64,000 nucleotides of DNA, taken from positions 496,001 through 560,000 of the forward strand of contig OY969916.1 of assembly GCA_963704535.1 (NCBI GenBank), read 5' to 3'. Within the stretch, counting starts at the first letter, position 1; each line of letters starts with the position of its first letter. The notes under the pieces were generated by a model, which ran no database searches, was not told where the DNA came from, and saw only the letters and a list, made by a program, of their open reading frames with translations. This DNA comes from G963704535 sp963704535. Lineage in GTDB: Bacteria; Chloroflexota; Chloroflexia; Chloroflexales; Roseiflexaceae. Positions 8,951-19,157 of this stretch are shown here, piece by piece. The translations under genes and the position numbers were made by a program.

Positions 8951-8969
8951 AGAGCCCACCCCCCGGGAC

Positions 8970-9052
8970 AGAAGATAGAGGATGGAGGATGGAAGATGGA
9001 GGATGGCGTGCCTGCTCCTCCATCCTCCACCTTCCATCCTCCATCCTCATCG
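8970..9052. repeat. GGATGGA heptamer hairpin
   Basis: GGATGGA words followed by their complement, forming a long stem. On the minus strand the array begins four bases after the stop codon of the GlgC-like gene at 9055. Confidence 0.85.
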
Positions 9053-9054
9053 AT

Positions 9055-10302
9055 TCACTTACCGATCGTGCGGCCGCTCGGCACCAGCTTGTCGGCGCCG
9101 AAGGTCGCCTCGGTCGCGCGCGACCAGACGACGACATTCCGACCGACCACGGCGCCCTCGGGCACCCGCGCGCGCCGGCCCACCAGCGTCAGCCCGGTGT
9201 TGAGCTGCTCGGGCGCAACCTGGTTGGGCGTATTGTCCTCGCCGTCGCCGATCCGCGCCCCCTTGCCGATGACCGCCTCTTTGTCCAGGATGCAGTGGTC
9301 GATCACCGCATCGGCCCCGATCACCGCATCGGTCAGCAGAATCGAGTCGCGCACCACCGCGCCCGGCTCGATCACGACGCCAGGCGCGATGATCGAGCGG
9401 ATCACCTGGCCGTCGACACGGCAGCCGTCGCAGAGCAGGTTGCCTTCGACGCGAGCCGCGCTGCCGATTGCGGCGGCCGGGCGCTCCTCGCTCCTGGTAT
9501 GGATGACCCACTCTGGGTCGTACAGGTCGAGCGCCGGAGTCTCGACCAGCAGCGCCATGTTGGCCTCGTAGTAGGCCTGGACGGTGCCGACGTCGGCCCA
9601 GTAGCCCTGGAAGTTATGCCCGATCACCCTGGTCTGGCTGATCACTTTGGGCATGATATCGGGGCCGAAATCCTTCTCCTTCCCGCCGGCCAGCAATTCA
9701 AGCAGGAAGCTCTTGCGGAAGGCGTAGATGCCCATCGAGGCCAGGCTGGAGCGGGAACGGCGCGGCTTCTCGTCAAAGCGGCTCACCGTCCCATCGGCGT
9801 CCACCGTGACGATGCCATAGCGGTGGACCTCGTGCGGGCTGACGCCGTGGACCCCGATCGTCAGGTCGGCGTCCTGCTCCTGGTGGATCTGGAGCATCGG
9901 GCGGTAGTCCATCTTGTAGATATGATCGCCGGCCAGCACCAGCACCACGTCGATCGGCTGATCGGCGATGAAGTCGAGGTTGGCGCGCACGGCGTCGGCG
10001 TTGCCACGCTGCCAATCGCCGCCCTCACTGGTCATAAACGGGTGCAGCACCCGCACGCCGCCGATGCGCCGGTCAAGGTCCCACGGCTTGCCGACGCCGA
10101 TATGCTCGTGGAGCGAGCGCGGCCGGTACTGGGTCAGCACGCCAACGTTGTGGATGCCCGAGTTGACGCAGTTCGAGAGCGTGAAGTCGATGATGCGGTA
10201 CTTACCGGCGAAGGGCACTGCCGCCTCGGAGCGCTCGGCGGTCAGCGCGCTCAACGCCCGGCTCTCGCCGCCGGCCAGGATGAGTGCCAGTGTTCGTAAC
10301 AT
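9055..10302 (-). CDS. GlgC-like paralog with altered nucleotide-binding loop
   Basis: A 415-residue homolog of glucose-1-phosphate adenylyltransferase (ADP-glucose synthesis for glycogen): an N-terminal nucleotidyltransferase fold and a C-terminal left-handed beta-helix. The substrate-side motifs AGDHIYKMDY and FDEKP are kept. The signature loop, GGxGTRL then RAKPxVPF in active enzymes, here reads GGESRALSALTAERSEAAVPF, so the GTR and KP residues are lost. This recalls GlgD-type partner subunits. It follows the canonical copy at 10415 by 112 bases on the same strand, so a heteromeric enzyme or a regulatory subunit is likely. Its own catalytic activity is doubtful. Confidence 0.85.
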   Translation of the reverse strand: MLRTLALILAGGESRALSALTAERSEAAVPFAGKYRIIDFTLSNCVNSGIHNVGVLTQYRPRSLHEHIGVGKPWDLDRRIGGVRVLHPFMTSEGGDWQRGNADAVRANLDFIADQPIDVVLVLAGDHIYKMDYRPMLQIHQEQDADLTIGVHGVSPHEVHRYGIVTVDADGTVSRFDEKPRRSRSSLASMGIYAFRKSFLLELLAGGKEKDFGPDIMPKVISQTRVIGHNFQGYWADVGTVQAYYEANMALLVETPALDLYDPEWVIHTRSEERPAAAIGSAARVEGNLLCDGCRVDGQVIRSIIAPGVVIEPGAVVRDSILLTDAVIGADAVIDHCILDKEAVIGKGARIGDGEDNTPNQVAPEQLNTGLTLVGRRARVPEGAVVGRNVVVWSRATEATFGADKLVPSGRTIGK

Positions 10303-10309
10303 CTATCTT

Positions 10310-10417
10310 CTCCTGACAAGATGACAAGGTGACAAGGTGACAAGATGGCATGATAACAAGATGATGTTGTGGTTATGTCAAATCATCTTGTCACCCCCTC
10401 ATCGTGTCATCTTGTCA
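10310..10417. repeat. TGA-octamer array and inverted arm between the two glgC-type genes
   Basis: On the minus strand TGA occurs at exact 8-base steps starting with the stop codon of the upstream glgC (complement of 10415-10417, then 10407, 10399, 10391 and 10383). The complementary arm at 10313-10345 precedes the next gene and supplies CAGGAG before its start. Confidence 0.9.
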
Positions 10418-11668
10418 GATCGTCGCCCCCGACATGATCTCGTTCGCCGGGAAATTCTCCTCGTCGCGGTCGGCGTTGATCACCACGTTGCGCCCTACGC
10501 GAATATTGGCCGGGATATGCGCGCCCTTGCCGACGATCGTGACGCCGGTGTTCAGCTTGTCGGGCTGCTCCTGGTTGGGTGTCGATAGGTCCTCGCCGTA
10601 GCCCAGCCGCACGCCGGCCCCGACGACCACATTTTTATCGACGATCACCCGGTCAAGCACGGCGCCTGGGCCGACCCAGGTGTCGTTCATCAGCACGCTG
10701 TCGCGCACAATCGCGCCGGGCGAGATATAGACCCCCGGCGAGAGCACCGAGTGCTCGACCCGACCGCGGATGATCGCGCCATTGCAGACTGTGCTCTGGC
10801 TGACGCGCGACTGCGGCCCGAACTTGGACGGCGGGCGCTCCTCACTGCGAGTGTGGATAACCCAGCCCGGATCGTAGAGGTTGAGCGTATTGGCCGGGTC
10901 AAGCAGCTCCATGCTGGTCTCCCAGTAGGATTGGACCGTGCCCACATCGACCCAGTAGCCCTCGAACGGGTAGGCCAGCACCCGATCGTGGCCGATCATG
11001 GCCGGGATCACGTGCTTGCCGAAGTCGACGCGCGGGCTGCCCTCGGCGCCCTCCGAGAGCCGCTGGATCAGCGCCTCGGCCGAGAAGATGTAGATGCCCA
11101 TGCTGGCGAGAGTGCCCTTGTCGCGGTTCTTGGGCTTCTCGGTGAACTCGACCACCCGCGACGCCTCGTCGACGGTCATGATCCCGAAGCGGTCGGTCTG
11201 CTCCAGCGGCACGTTCATGACCCCAACGGTCAGGTCGGCACGTTGGCGCTGGTGGTAGTCGATCATCTGGCTGTAGTCCATCTTGTAGATGTGGTCCCCT
11301 GAGAGGAGCAACACCAGATCGGCGCGGCGCTCGCGTATGTAGTTGAGGTTCTGGTAGACCGCATCGGCGGTGCCCTTGTACCAGCTTTCATCGCGGCGAC
11401 CCTGGTAGGGCTGCAAGAGCTGGACCCCGCCCTGGCTGCGGTCGAGGTCCCATGGCTTGCCATTGCCGATGTGGGCGTTGAGCGAGTGGGGCCGGTATTG
11501 GGTCAGCACGGCCACGTCGAAGATGCCCGAGTTGACGCAGTTCGAGAGCGTGAAGTCGATGATTCGGAATTTGCCGGCGAAGGGCACCGATGGCTTGGCG
11601 CGCTTCTCCGAAAGGACGCTAAGGCGCGTCCCCTCGCCACCGGCCATGATCATGGCGACGATTCGCAC
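10415..11668 (-). CDS. glgC: Glucose-1-phosphate adenylyltransferase
   Basis: A 417-residue enzyme making ADP-glucose from ATP and glucose-1-phosphate, the first committed step of glycogen synthesis. The start is a GTG (complement of 11666-11668) with GGAGG five bases upstream; no in-frame ATG upstream has a binding site. Motifs: MAGGEGTRLSVLSEKRAKPSVPFAGK (pyrophosphorylase signature, complete), SGDHIYKMDY with the catalytic Asp, EFTEKP with the sugar-phosphate Lys, then hexapeptide beta-helix repeats from about residue 290. It is followed by a GlgC-like paralog lacking the signature. Its stop codon is unit one of a TGA-octamer array. Confidence 0.93.
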   Translation of the reverse strand: MRIVAMIMAGGEGTRLSVLSEKRAKPSVPFAGKFRIIDFTLSNCVNSGIFDVAVLTQYRPHSLNAHIGNGKPWDLDRSQGGVQLLQPYQGRRDESWYKGTADAVYQNLNYIRERRADLVLLLSGDHIYKMDYSQMIDYHQRQRADLTVGVMNVPLEQTDRFGIMTVDEASRVVEFTEKPKNRDKGTLASMGIYIFSAEALIQRLSEGAEGSPRVDFGKHVIPAMIGHDRVLAYPFEGYWVDVGTVQSYWETSMELLDPANTLNLYDPGWVIHTRSEERPPSKFGPQSRVSQSTVCNGAIIRGRVEHSVLSPGVYISPGAIVRDSVLMNDTWVGPGAVLDRVIVDKNVVVGAGVRLGYGEDLSTPNQEQPDKLNTGVTIVGKGAHIPANIRVGRNVVINADRDEENFPANEIMSGATI

Positions 11669-12023
11669 GGAGACCTCCAGCACAAGCGGATACAAAGCAA
11701 GACCCGGCAGCAGGGCGGCGGTGAGCGGTGAGTTGGGTGTTGGGCAGCACAAACTATACCACAGGTTTTAGCTGGTGTCATGCGGAGAGAACGCAAAACT
11801 TGGGGTGAAAAAGGGAGGTTGAGGGGGCCGCCCCTCAAGAATAGCCCACGGATAAAAAAGGGGGAGTTTGAGGGGGCCACCCCTCAAGAATGGCCCACGG
11901 ATAAAAAAAGGGGAAGTTTGAGGGGGCCACCCCTCAAGAATGGCCCACGGATAAAAAAAGGGGAGTTTGAGGGGGCCGCCCCTCAAGAATGGCCCCACTC
12001 ACATGTTAGTTTGTAAAACTCCA
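11669..12023. repeat. Four tandem copies of the family P palindrome
   Basis: After the leader of glgC, positions about 11806-11995 hold four tandem units, each a G-rich arm (AAAAGGGGAGTTTGAGGGGGC), a C-rich arm (GCCCCTCAAGAATGGCCC) and ACGGATAAA, with a period near 60 bp. The units are almost identical, so the expansion is recent. No gene is seen in the 355 bases. Confidence 0.9.
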
Positions 12024-12326
12024 TCAGCGCGGCAAGCGGATCTGCCGCTTCTCAGGGTCGGGCTGCTCCCGGTAGAGGATCGCGACATTACCGATCAACC
12101 CGATCAGTGCGCCGCCCGTCCTGCTTGTGATCTCCTCGGCTAACTCATGCTTCTGGTCCTGAAAATCCAGGAACTTGACTTTGATCAGCTCGTGGGAGGC
12201 CAACTCGCGTTCGACGGTGGATAGAAGCTCGTCGCTCAGGCCATTCTTGCCGACCTGGACGAGCGGTCTAAGGTGGTGGGCCTGTTTTCGTAAGAATTGC
12301 CGCTGAATCTTCGTGATTGGTGGCAT
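12024..12326 (-). CDS. yhbY: YhbY-type (CRM domain) RNA-binding protein
   Basis: A 100-residue protein consisting of one CRS1-YhbY (CRM) domain. The start at 12326 gives MPPITKIQRQFLRKQAHHLRPLVQVGKNGL. The signature GKNGL sits between strands, followed by HELIKVKFLD and a final GNVAILYRE. E. coli YhbY binds pre-50S ribosomes. GGGGAG precedes the start. Neighbours do not add information. Confidence 0.93.
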   Translation of the reverse strand: MPPITKIQRQFLRKQAHHLRPLVQVGKNGLSDELLSTVERELASHELIKVKFLDFQDQKHELAEEITSRTGGALIGLIGNVAILYREQPDPEKRQIRLPR

Positions 12327-12432
12327 ATCACCATTCTCCCCTACGCCGAGGCGTGGTGTAAAAGCCGGATGCCGGATATTCTTTGCAATTGTGGGACCGT
12401 TGATCACACTCATGTCCCATTCAGCATGAGAA

Positions 12433-12466
12433 CACACGGCGAAGCAACATGTTGCTTCGCCGTGTG
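12433..12466. terminator. Perfect 16-bp hairpin
   Basis: Arms CACACGGCGAAGCAAC (12433-12448) and its exact complement (12451-12466) with a 2-base loop. It lies between two minus-strand genes. No long T-run follows on the minus strand, so it may be a Rho-independent-like terminator, a processing hairpin or a protein site. Confidence 0.6.
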
Positions 12467-12498
12467 GGGAAGTACCTAGAGCAGCTAGGGTAAAACCG

Positions 12499-12873
12499 CT
12501 ACTGATCTTTCTTCCTGCGTGTTCTGCCCTTGCCCGACGTAGGAGGCGCGTCCGATGCAACCGCAGCCGAATCGGAGGTTCCTGCCAAAGATCCACCGTC
12601 ATGGCCATTATCGCCGAGAATCTGGAAGCGTAAAAGATTGCCGGTCGTGCGATGGAAATGTAAAGAGAGGCCACGCCGAGTAGCCGCCGCCTTGAACCGA
12701 TTACGCACTGTGAGCCGGTTCTCCTCTTCACCTAGCTCCGCCACTGCATAATCGCCTGTGCCGTAATCGGCCAGGTATGAGTCGTATTCTTCCTCGATTA
12801 GCTTTCGCTGCCCCTTGCCTTTGTTTTCGAGGGTCCGCACTTCTTCCGGCGCGAGTTTCCGTACGGTTGGCAT
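12499..12873 (-). CDS. Conserved-looking protein of unknown function
   Basis: A 124-residue protein, with AGGAGG seven bases before the ATG. The N-terminal 85 residues form a compact predicted alpha/beta unit (YDSYLADYGTGDYAVAEL, then RLTVRNRFKAAATRRGLSLHF). The tail is Ser/Gly-rich and ends in the basic patch GKGRTRRKKDQ. The basic, helical core suggests nucleic-acid contact, but no known family was recognised with confidence. Confidence 0.7.
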   Translation of the reverse strand: MPTVRKLAPEEVRTLENKGKGQRKLIEEEYDSYLADYGTGDYAVAELGEEENRLTVRNRFKAAATRRGLSLHFHRTTGNLLRFQILGDNGHDGGSLAGTSDSAAVASDAPPTSGKGRTRRKKDQ

Positions 12874-13000
12874 GACTGACCTCCTGTGAGTATAACCTTT
12901 TTGCTATGTCTCTATCCTACCGCCTTTTCTCGTAATTTGCAAGTTTTTAGGTACATTGTGGTTTGTTTGAATTTTATAGCGCGGCGGCTTGTTCCCCTAC

Positions 13001-13349
13001 AGTGTGGAATGGAGGTGATCGAGGGGGCTACCTCCACAAACCCGCTTTTTCTCAGTCTACTCTCAGACATGGCTCTGCGCGGCGGCACGCTCTGCTTGAG
13101 TGTGGATCGGAGGTGATCGAGGGGGCTACCCCCTCAAACCCGCTTTTTCTCAGTCTACTCTTAGACATGGTCCTGCGCGGCGGCTTGCTCCTGTAGAGTG
13201 TGGATCGGAAGTGATCGAGGGGGCTACCCCCTCAAACCCGCTTTTTCTCAGCCTGCTCGTAGACATGGTCCTGCGCGGCGGCTTGCTCCTCTATAGTGTA
13301 GATTGAGGGTGAGTGAAGAGGCTACCCCCTCAAATCCGCTTTTTCTCAG
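13001..13349. repeat. 3.6 tandem copies of a 98-bp unit, each with a terminator-like hairpin
   Basis: Units start near 13001, 13097, 13195 and 13293 (the last truncated). Each contains GAGGGGG-CTA-CCCCCTC and then GCTTTTTCTC, which looks like a Rho-independent terminator, plus a shared stretch GACATGGTCCTGCGCGGCGG. The period is not a multiple of three. The region from 12874 to the polymerase promoter otherwise holds no gene. Confidence 0.88.
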
Positions 13350-13377
13350 CTTCGATTGGTCTTTATTGTGTCGTGCC

Positions 13378-13405
13378 TTGACCTTGCTGGTATCATCGGT
13401 ATACA
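13378..13405 (+). promoter_or_regulatory. Sigma-70-type promoter for the DNA polymerase gene
   Basis: TTGACC at 13378-13383 and TATACA at 13400-13405 with a 16-base spacer. It lies just after the tandem array and before the polymerase reading frame, which argues for a start codon downstream of about 13415. Confidence 0.6.
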
Positions 13406-13466
13406 CGAGGAAGCGCATCGCTCGATCGATTTTGTCGCGTTCGACCACTACGAAAGTGAGTATAGC

Positions 13467-15999
13467 TTGGCTGGACTTACACTGGAGGATCTGGATGTTC
13501 TCGGCATAGAGAAGCTAGAGCCGGGCGGCCAACAAGGGCTGGGCATTGTCTCGGTCTGGGCCGATCGGAGTGGGCGGGCGTTGGTCTGGCAGCGCGACGG
13601 CTCCCGGCTGAGCTGTGTCGAGGAGCGCTTTCGGTCCTGGCTGTTCGCCACGGCACTCGACGATCTGGCACACGTCGGCCTGGGCCTGGCGCCGAATGCG
13701 AGCGTGCCGAGCGACACTGCGCCATTCAGCTACCGCGAGCTTGACGGGCCGCCTGGCTCCTATCGCTACATTCTTTCGGCCCGCGATGGGCGCGCGCTGG
13801 AGCGCGCGATCCTCACCGGCGCCGCCAGGAGGCTTGGCCGCCCGGTCAAAAGCCTGTACGATCTGGAGGATGGCTACTACTGGGTCGGCCCGGTCGAGCA
13901 ATACCTGATGGCGACCGGCCGGGTCTACTTTCGTGACCTCGCATACGGCGATCTCCAGCGGCTCCAGTTCGACCTCGAAACCACCGCGCTTAATCCGCAG
14001 CGCGGGCGCATCTTTCTGGTCGCCGTGCGCGATACCGGCGGCCTGGCCACGGTGCTCGAAGCGCCCACCCCGGCCGACGAGCCCGGCCTGATCGCCGACC
14101 TGTGCGCTCTGATCCGTGAGCGCGACCCGGATGTGATCGAGAACCACAACCTGTTCGGCTTCGATCTGCCATTCCTGGAGCAGCGCGCCCGTGCGCTGGG
14201 TGTGCCGCTGCACCTGGGCCGGGCGCCGGGGCCGACCCTGCTCGAAGGCTATGAGGAGCCGGCAGCGTTCCGGCGGCGCCGGCGCGTGCGCTACAGCATG
14301 GCCGGGCGCGAGCTGATCGATACGCTCGATGCGGTCTGGCGGCACGACTTCTCCGCGCGCGACATGCCCGGCCACGGGCTGAAGGCAGCGGCACGCTATT
14401 TCGGGGTGGCCGCGCCGGAGCGGACCTATCTGGCCGGGCCGGAGGTGTTCGCGACCTACCAGCGCGACCCTGAGCTGGTGCGGCGCTATGCCCTGGACGA
14501 TGTGATCGAGGTGGACGGCCTCTCGCGGCGTCTGCTGGGCGCGGCGTTCGCGCTGGCCGGCATGGCCCCGCGCCGCTACGAGCGTGTCGCCGCGGCCGGG
14601 CCGGCGATGGGCATCCTGGAGCCGATGCTGGTGCGCGCCTACCTGCGCCGCCGGCGCCGCGCTCCCACGCCAGGCCGCCAACTCAGATGCCGTGCTGGGC
14701 TCGCACGCCGGCGGGGCCACGCACCTATTCGCGGCTGGCGTGGCCCAGCAGGTCGTCAAAGCCGATATCGCCTCGATGTACCCTTCGATCATGCGCGTGT
14801 TCCAGATCGGCCCGGCCTGCGACCCACTCGGCGTGCTGCTATACCTGGTGGACCGCCTGACCGATCTGCGCCTCCAGCACAAGACCGCCGCCCGCGCCGC
14901 GCCCGCCGACTCGGCGACCGCGCACCAGCACAACGCCTTGCAGGCGGCCATGAAGATCCTGATCAACTCGGCCTACGGCTACATGGGCGCCGGCACGATG
15001 GCGCTGTTCGCCGACCGCCACGCCGCCGACGAGGTGACGCGGCGTGGGCGCGAGATCCTGGGCCAGGTGGTAGAGGCGCTGCGTGTACGCGGCATGGCCC
15101 TGCTCGAAGCCGACACCGACGGCGTCTACTTTGCCGCGCCGATCGGCTGGACCGAGGAGCAGGAGCGCGGCGTGGTCGCGGCGGTCGGCGCGGTGCTACC
15201 AGAGGGCATCCGGCTGGAGTATGAGGGCCGCTATCAGGCGATGCTGGTCCACGAGGTCAAAAACTACGCGCTGCTGACCTACGGCGGCGACCTGATTGTG
15301 CGCGGGGTGGCGCTGCGCTCCAGCCGCTCCGAGCCGTTCGGCGAGCGTTTCCTGCACGAGGCGCTGCGCCGCACCCTCACCGGCGACATCGCCGGGCTGC
15401 GGCTGGCCTACCAGGAGACCATTGCAGCCCTGCGTGAGCGCCGCCTGACCAGCGCCGACGTGGCCGCCGTGGCGCGCCTCTCGAAAACGCCTGAGGCGTA
15501 CCAGGCGTCGCGCGGGCGCCTGCGGGAAGCCGCGTATGAGGCGCTGCTGGCGGCAGGACGCTCGACTTGGCAGGCCGGCGAGCGCGTACGATTCTACCGC
15601 GCGGCCGACGGGGCCACCGCCTGGCTGCCGGAGGTGGCCGATGAGCAGGTGCTCGGCGCGGATGACGAGGAGGACGACCAGGAGGCCGCAACGCTCCCTG
15701 GAGCAGCCCCGCAGGCACGTGCCGAGGAACGGCGCGATTACGACATAGCGCACTACGTGCAGGTGTTGCATGGCTCCTACGTTTCGCGGCTACGCAAAGC
15801 ATTTGCGCCGGAGGACTTCGACCAACTCTTCCGGCCCGACGGCCAACTCGGCCTGTTCGACCAGCCGATCGAAGATCTGCGGCCGCTGTGGATTCGTTGT
15901 CAGGATTCTCAGCGTCTGATCAACGCTAAATACACTCCCCTAACCGTGATATTCACCGTAGCGGTGTCGGTGATACCAATGGTGCTGGTCATCTTATAG
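13467..15999 (+). CDS. Family B DNA polymerase with proofreading domain, frameshifted
   Basis: The first frame carries the 3'-5' exonuclease motifs: FDLETTAL (about 13968), NHNLFGFDLPFL and YALDDVIEVD. One extra base in a GC run near 14655 moves the rest to the next frame. That frame holds polymerase motif A (ADIASMYPSIM, 14761), motif B (KILINSAYGYMG, 14950) and motif C (ADTDGVYF, 15110), so all catalytic aspartates are present. Restored length is about 840 residues, normal for bacterial PolB/Pol II-like enzymes. The start is uncertain: a TTG at 13467 is the first reasonable codon after the predicted promoter. The last 30 codons overlap the oppositely coded oxidase gene. Confidence 0.85.
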
Positions 16000-18857
16000 A
16001 TAAATCTGTCGGGGCCGGTGTAGCCCGGAGCCGGCGTGTAAGCGAATGAACCATTGCCAGGGAAATCCAGCACTCCATGCGCTGGCCCTGTGACTACCGC
16101 CAGATTCGGATTGCCGCCGCGCACATCTTTATCATTGTCAAGCACACCTGGCACGCCACGGCGCAATACCATATTTCTGCCGGTGCTATAGCTGTCGTCG
16201 GCGGCAACCGTCTGCCCGAGCTGGACGATCTGCGCCACCGAAGGCACCCCGTTCTTATCGACCAGGAACAGCATGTAATGTCCTGGGGGGGCGAGGTTGG
16301 GGTTCTCCGGTGCTGTTATGACAAGTCCACGCTCATCCTGCGCCATCTCAAAGGATAAGTGGACAAGCCGCTGATTCTGATCGAACGAGTGCGTCACCGA
16401 CGGCAGCCGGATCAAGGTCGCACTGAGGATATTGCTGGCATCCGGCGTTCGCACGACAAATGGCCGGTCATAGGCCACCTGGTCGGGCGCGCTGCCGATG
16501 GTGGGCCGCAGCCCTTTGAACAGATAGGGCGGCGAGTAGATCTCGAAGTTGTACTGCGCGCCGGCGTACGAGTTGGGGTGGCCGCCCCCGCCGCTGAGCA
16601 CCCGCCCATCGGGCAGCAGCAGCGCCGTCGAATGGTAGCCCCGGTAGCGCGACTGCGCCGCCATCAGGGTCCACTGCTCGGTCGCGGGATCCCACAGCTC
16701 GGCCCGCAATACCGCCCCCTGCGACTTATCAAACCCCGGCACGCTGCTGCCGCCGGTCACCAGCACCTTGCCATCGGGCAGCAGGGTCGCATTCAACTGC
16801 CGCCGCCGGAAGTGCATATCCTGCACCTGTTTCCATGCCGGCGGGTTGTCATTCAGGTCGATGACCTCGGCGCTGGCGGAGGGGACGATGGTGGGCGTAT
16901 CGTCGTCACGCTCATTGCCGCCGACGATCAAGACCTTGCCGTCGTACATCACCGACGAGCCGTAGTCGCGGTAGATCAAGGAACTGGCGTCGACATCCAT
17001 CCAGGCGCCGGCGCCGGCTGTATCGAGGTAGCGCGCCATCTGCTGCGGGCCGGCGACAAAGACCTTGCCATTGGGCGCCACATAGAGAAACGGGTAGTAA
17101 TTCGCATAGGCGGGAGGGAAATCAAGTTGAGCGCCGGTGAGTTCCCGCCAGTTGCCGGTGCTCGGCGACCAGACCTGCGACACCCGGTTCAGCCCTTCGG
17201 TCGGGCTTATAAAGGAGCCGCCGACGACCAGCACATCGCCGTTGGGCAGCGTGACATTCGAGGGATACCAGCGGCCTTTGTTCATCGCCGGCAGGCGCTG
17301 CCAGGTGTTGGTAGACGGATTATAGATACTGGCCTGCATCCTCGCCCTCCGCATCGGTGATATGCCCACCCGACACCAGCAGGCGGCCATCCTCCAGGAA
17401 AGAATGACCGGCGCAGAAGATGTCATACGTCAGCGTTGGAACCGTGGTGGCGGCTACCATCTCGGTGGCCGGGTCCCAGAGCTGTGGGCGGCCCTCCCAG
17501 CCCTTCTGCTCGTCGTGGCGATCCCAGTAGAGGACCTTGCCGGTCGGTAGCAGGTGTGCGTGGATCGGCAGCACCTGCGAGGGAAGGACGTCGCCCCAGT
17601 ATCCCTCCTCACGGGCGGTCTCATCGTCGACGATCGTCACATTCGCATACGCCGGCCCGCCCAGGACGGCGCCGTTCGGGTCGCTCAGGCTAAGGAGAAA
17701 GTTCTCGTGGCCCTCTTTAATCGCGTCCTCAAGGATCGGCACGCGCAACGTCTTGGTGATCTCCCCGGCGCCGAAGGTCAGCGTGCCCGACATCGCGGTG
17801 TAATCGTCCGGCTCGGCTGTGCCACTATTGGGGATGGTCGCATAGTTGACCGTCACCGGGCTGCCCGGAGCGCCGGCGCGGCTGACGGTGAGTTCGACGT
17901 GACCGGCAGTCTCGAACACCCTGGCGCAGCCGGAGCTGAAGGCAAGGATGTTCTGCGTTAGGCTCATGAATTGGACGTGGACATTGTCGATGTCGTGGTC
18001 AGCCTTGGCGCCGCCGACGCGGGCCGCAAAGAAGGCGCGACCCTCGTACGGCAGCAAGCCCGGCACCTTCAGCCGATCAACCACTGTGGCCGGCGACCGG
18101 CCGCATTGCGTGAGAATCACCGTGACATCCCCGAAGCCTCCGCCGGGCCGCATGATGATCCGCGCGTGGGCCCACTGGCCGGCAGCCAGGTCGATCACCG
18201 GCCCGACATCAAACTCGTCCAGGCGTGTGCTATTAAAGTGAACCGAGACATGGTTGTCGTTGATATCTCCCAGATCGCTCGATCGGGTCAGATATCAAAC
18301 CCAATACCGAGCGAGTTTGTAAAGTTAGGCTCCTCGGCAACAAAGGGCGTCAGCATGGGTCCTGCGGCGCCGGTGATGCTGTAGGGGCCAGTATTGAGCA
18401 GGGTGAACCCCAGTCCATCGGCGCGATCCTTTTGCGGGGATATGCGGAAATCGAAATCCGCGACGATCTGATCGAATAGGCCAGGATCAGTACGATCGAA
18501 CGCAATGCTATTATGGTTGCCGATCTCGTTTGCCGGATTAGCGGTGACCAACCGCAGCAGCTTTCCATCACCCGTTGGCCCTCCATTCAGCAGAGTCGGT
18601 GAGGGCGGCTGATCACGCACTTCGACAGTGTACGGCGTGCCCTCGCCCAGACTGTCGAAATCCTGGTAGGTACCGCCCGGCACGGCGGCGGGAGCGGCGC
18701 CAGGCAACGACACACCAGGCCGGTGGTCCCGGTCGGGCGCCACGGTTTGAGCGGCCAGGCGCGGCCCTGACGCGAGCGAGTTGACGACGAGGAGCAGCAG
18801 GCTCAAAATCGACACGCCCCTGATAGGTACATGGCTGGATTGCGATCGGCTCACCAT
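15909..18857 (-). CDS. Secreted galactose/glyoxal-oxidase-like radical copper protein, two frameshifts
   Basis: The start at 18857 has AAGGAGG five bases upstream and encodes a signal peptide (residues about 15-35). Domains in order: an L-type-lectin-like beta domain (FDFRISPQKDRADGLGFTLL), a Calx-beta domain (VTVNYATIPNSGTAEPDDY), a kelch propeller, a galactose-oxidase C-terminal Ig-like domain, and a final cadherin-like module (FAYTPAPGYTGPDRFIY). Copper/radical residues appear kept: Cys in FCAGHSF, Tyr in GRWYPS, Tyr-His in YRGYHST, and His in SVTHSFD. Frameshifts near 18288 (one base missing) and 17337 (one extra) split it into three frames that join cleanly. It likely oxidises alcohols or aldehydes outside the cell, giving hydrogen peroxide. 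Restored length is about 980 residues. Confidence 0.85.
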
Positions 18858-19157
18858 GTCCGCCTCCTTCATGAGTGGTGGAAAGGGATTCTTGAGGGGA
18901 TAGCCCCGCAAACGCCCCCTTTTCAAACAGCCTCCAACGCACCCGTTTGCCGCACACGGTCAGGTTGCGCCATGCCCATGATCGTCTAGCCACCCTGAGG
19001 TGGCTAAACATATAGGTCAGGCCAGTGTCGGTTGAGCCGGTTCAATCGGAACGATCGAATATATGGTCAATCGATAAGGACGGGAAAACAACTGGTTCGC
19101 TGAGGAAGGAAAGCGGTTGCTGATATGCTTGAGCCTATTGTATGCCCAAAAGGATGC
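18858..19157. repeat. Spacer with a family P palindrome
   Basis: A family P copy at 18878-18945 (GGAAAGGGATTCTTGAGGGG / CCCCGC variants, then CTTTTCAAACAG). Nothing else was recognised in the remaining 200 bases. Confidence 0.65.

Noticed and set aside
11806..11995. CRISPR array or coding repeats
   Set aside because: The four units are palindromes in tandem without spacers; open frames through them are accidental.
13001..13349. CRISPR array
   Set aside because: Units are contiguous tandem copies with no unique spacers, and no cas genes are present.
13515..14966. A 483-codon minus-strand frame opposite the DNA polymerase
   Set aside because: The plus strand carries clear exonuclease and polymerase motifs; the antisense frame shows none and simply mirrors GC-rich codon positions.
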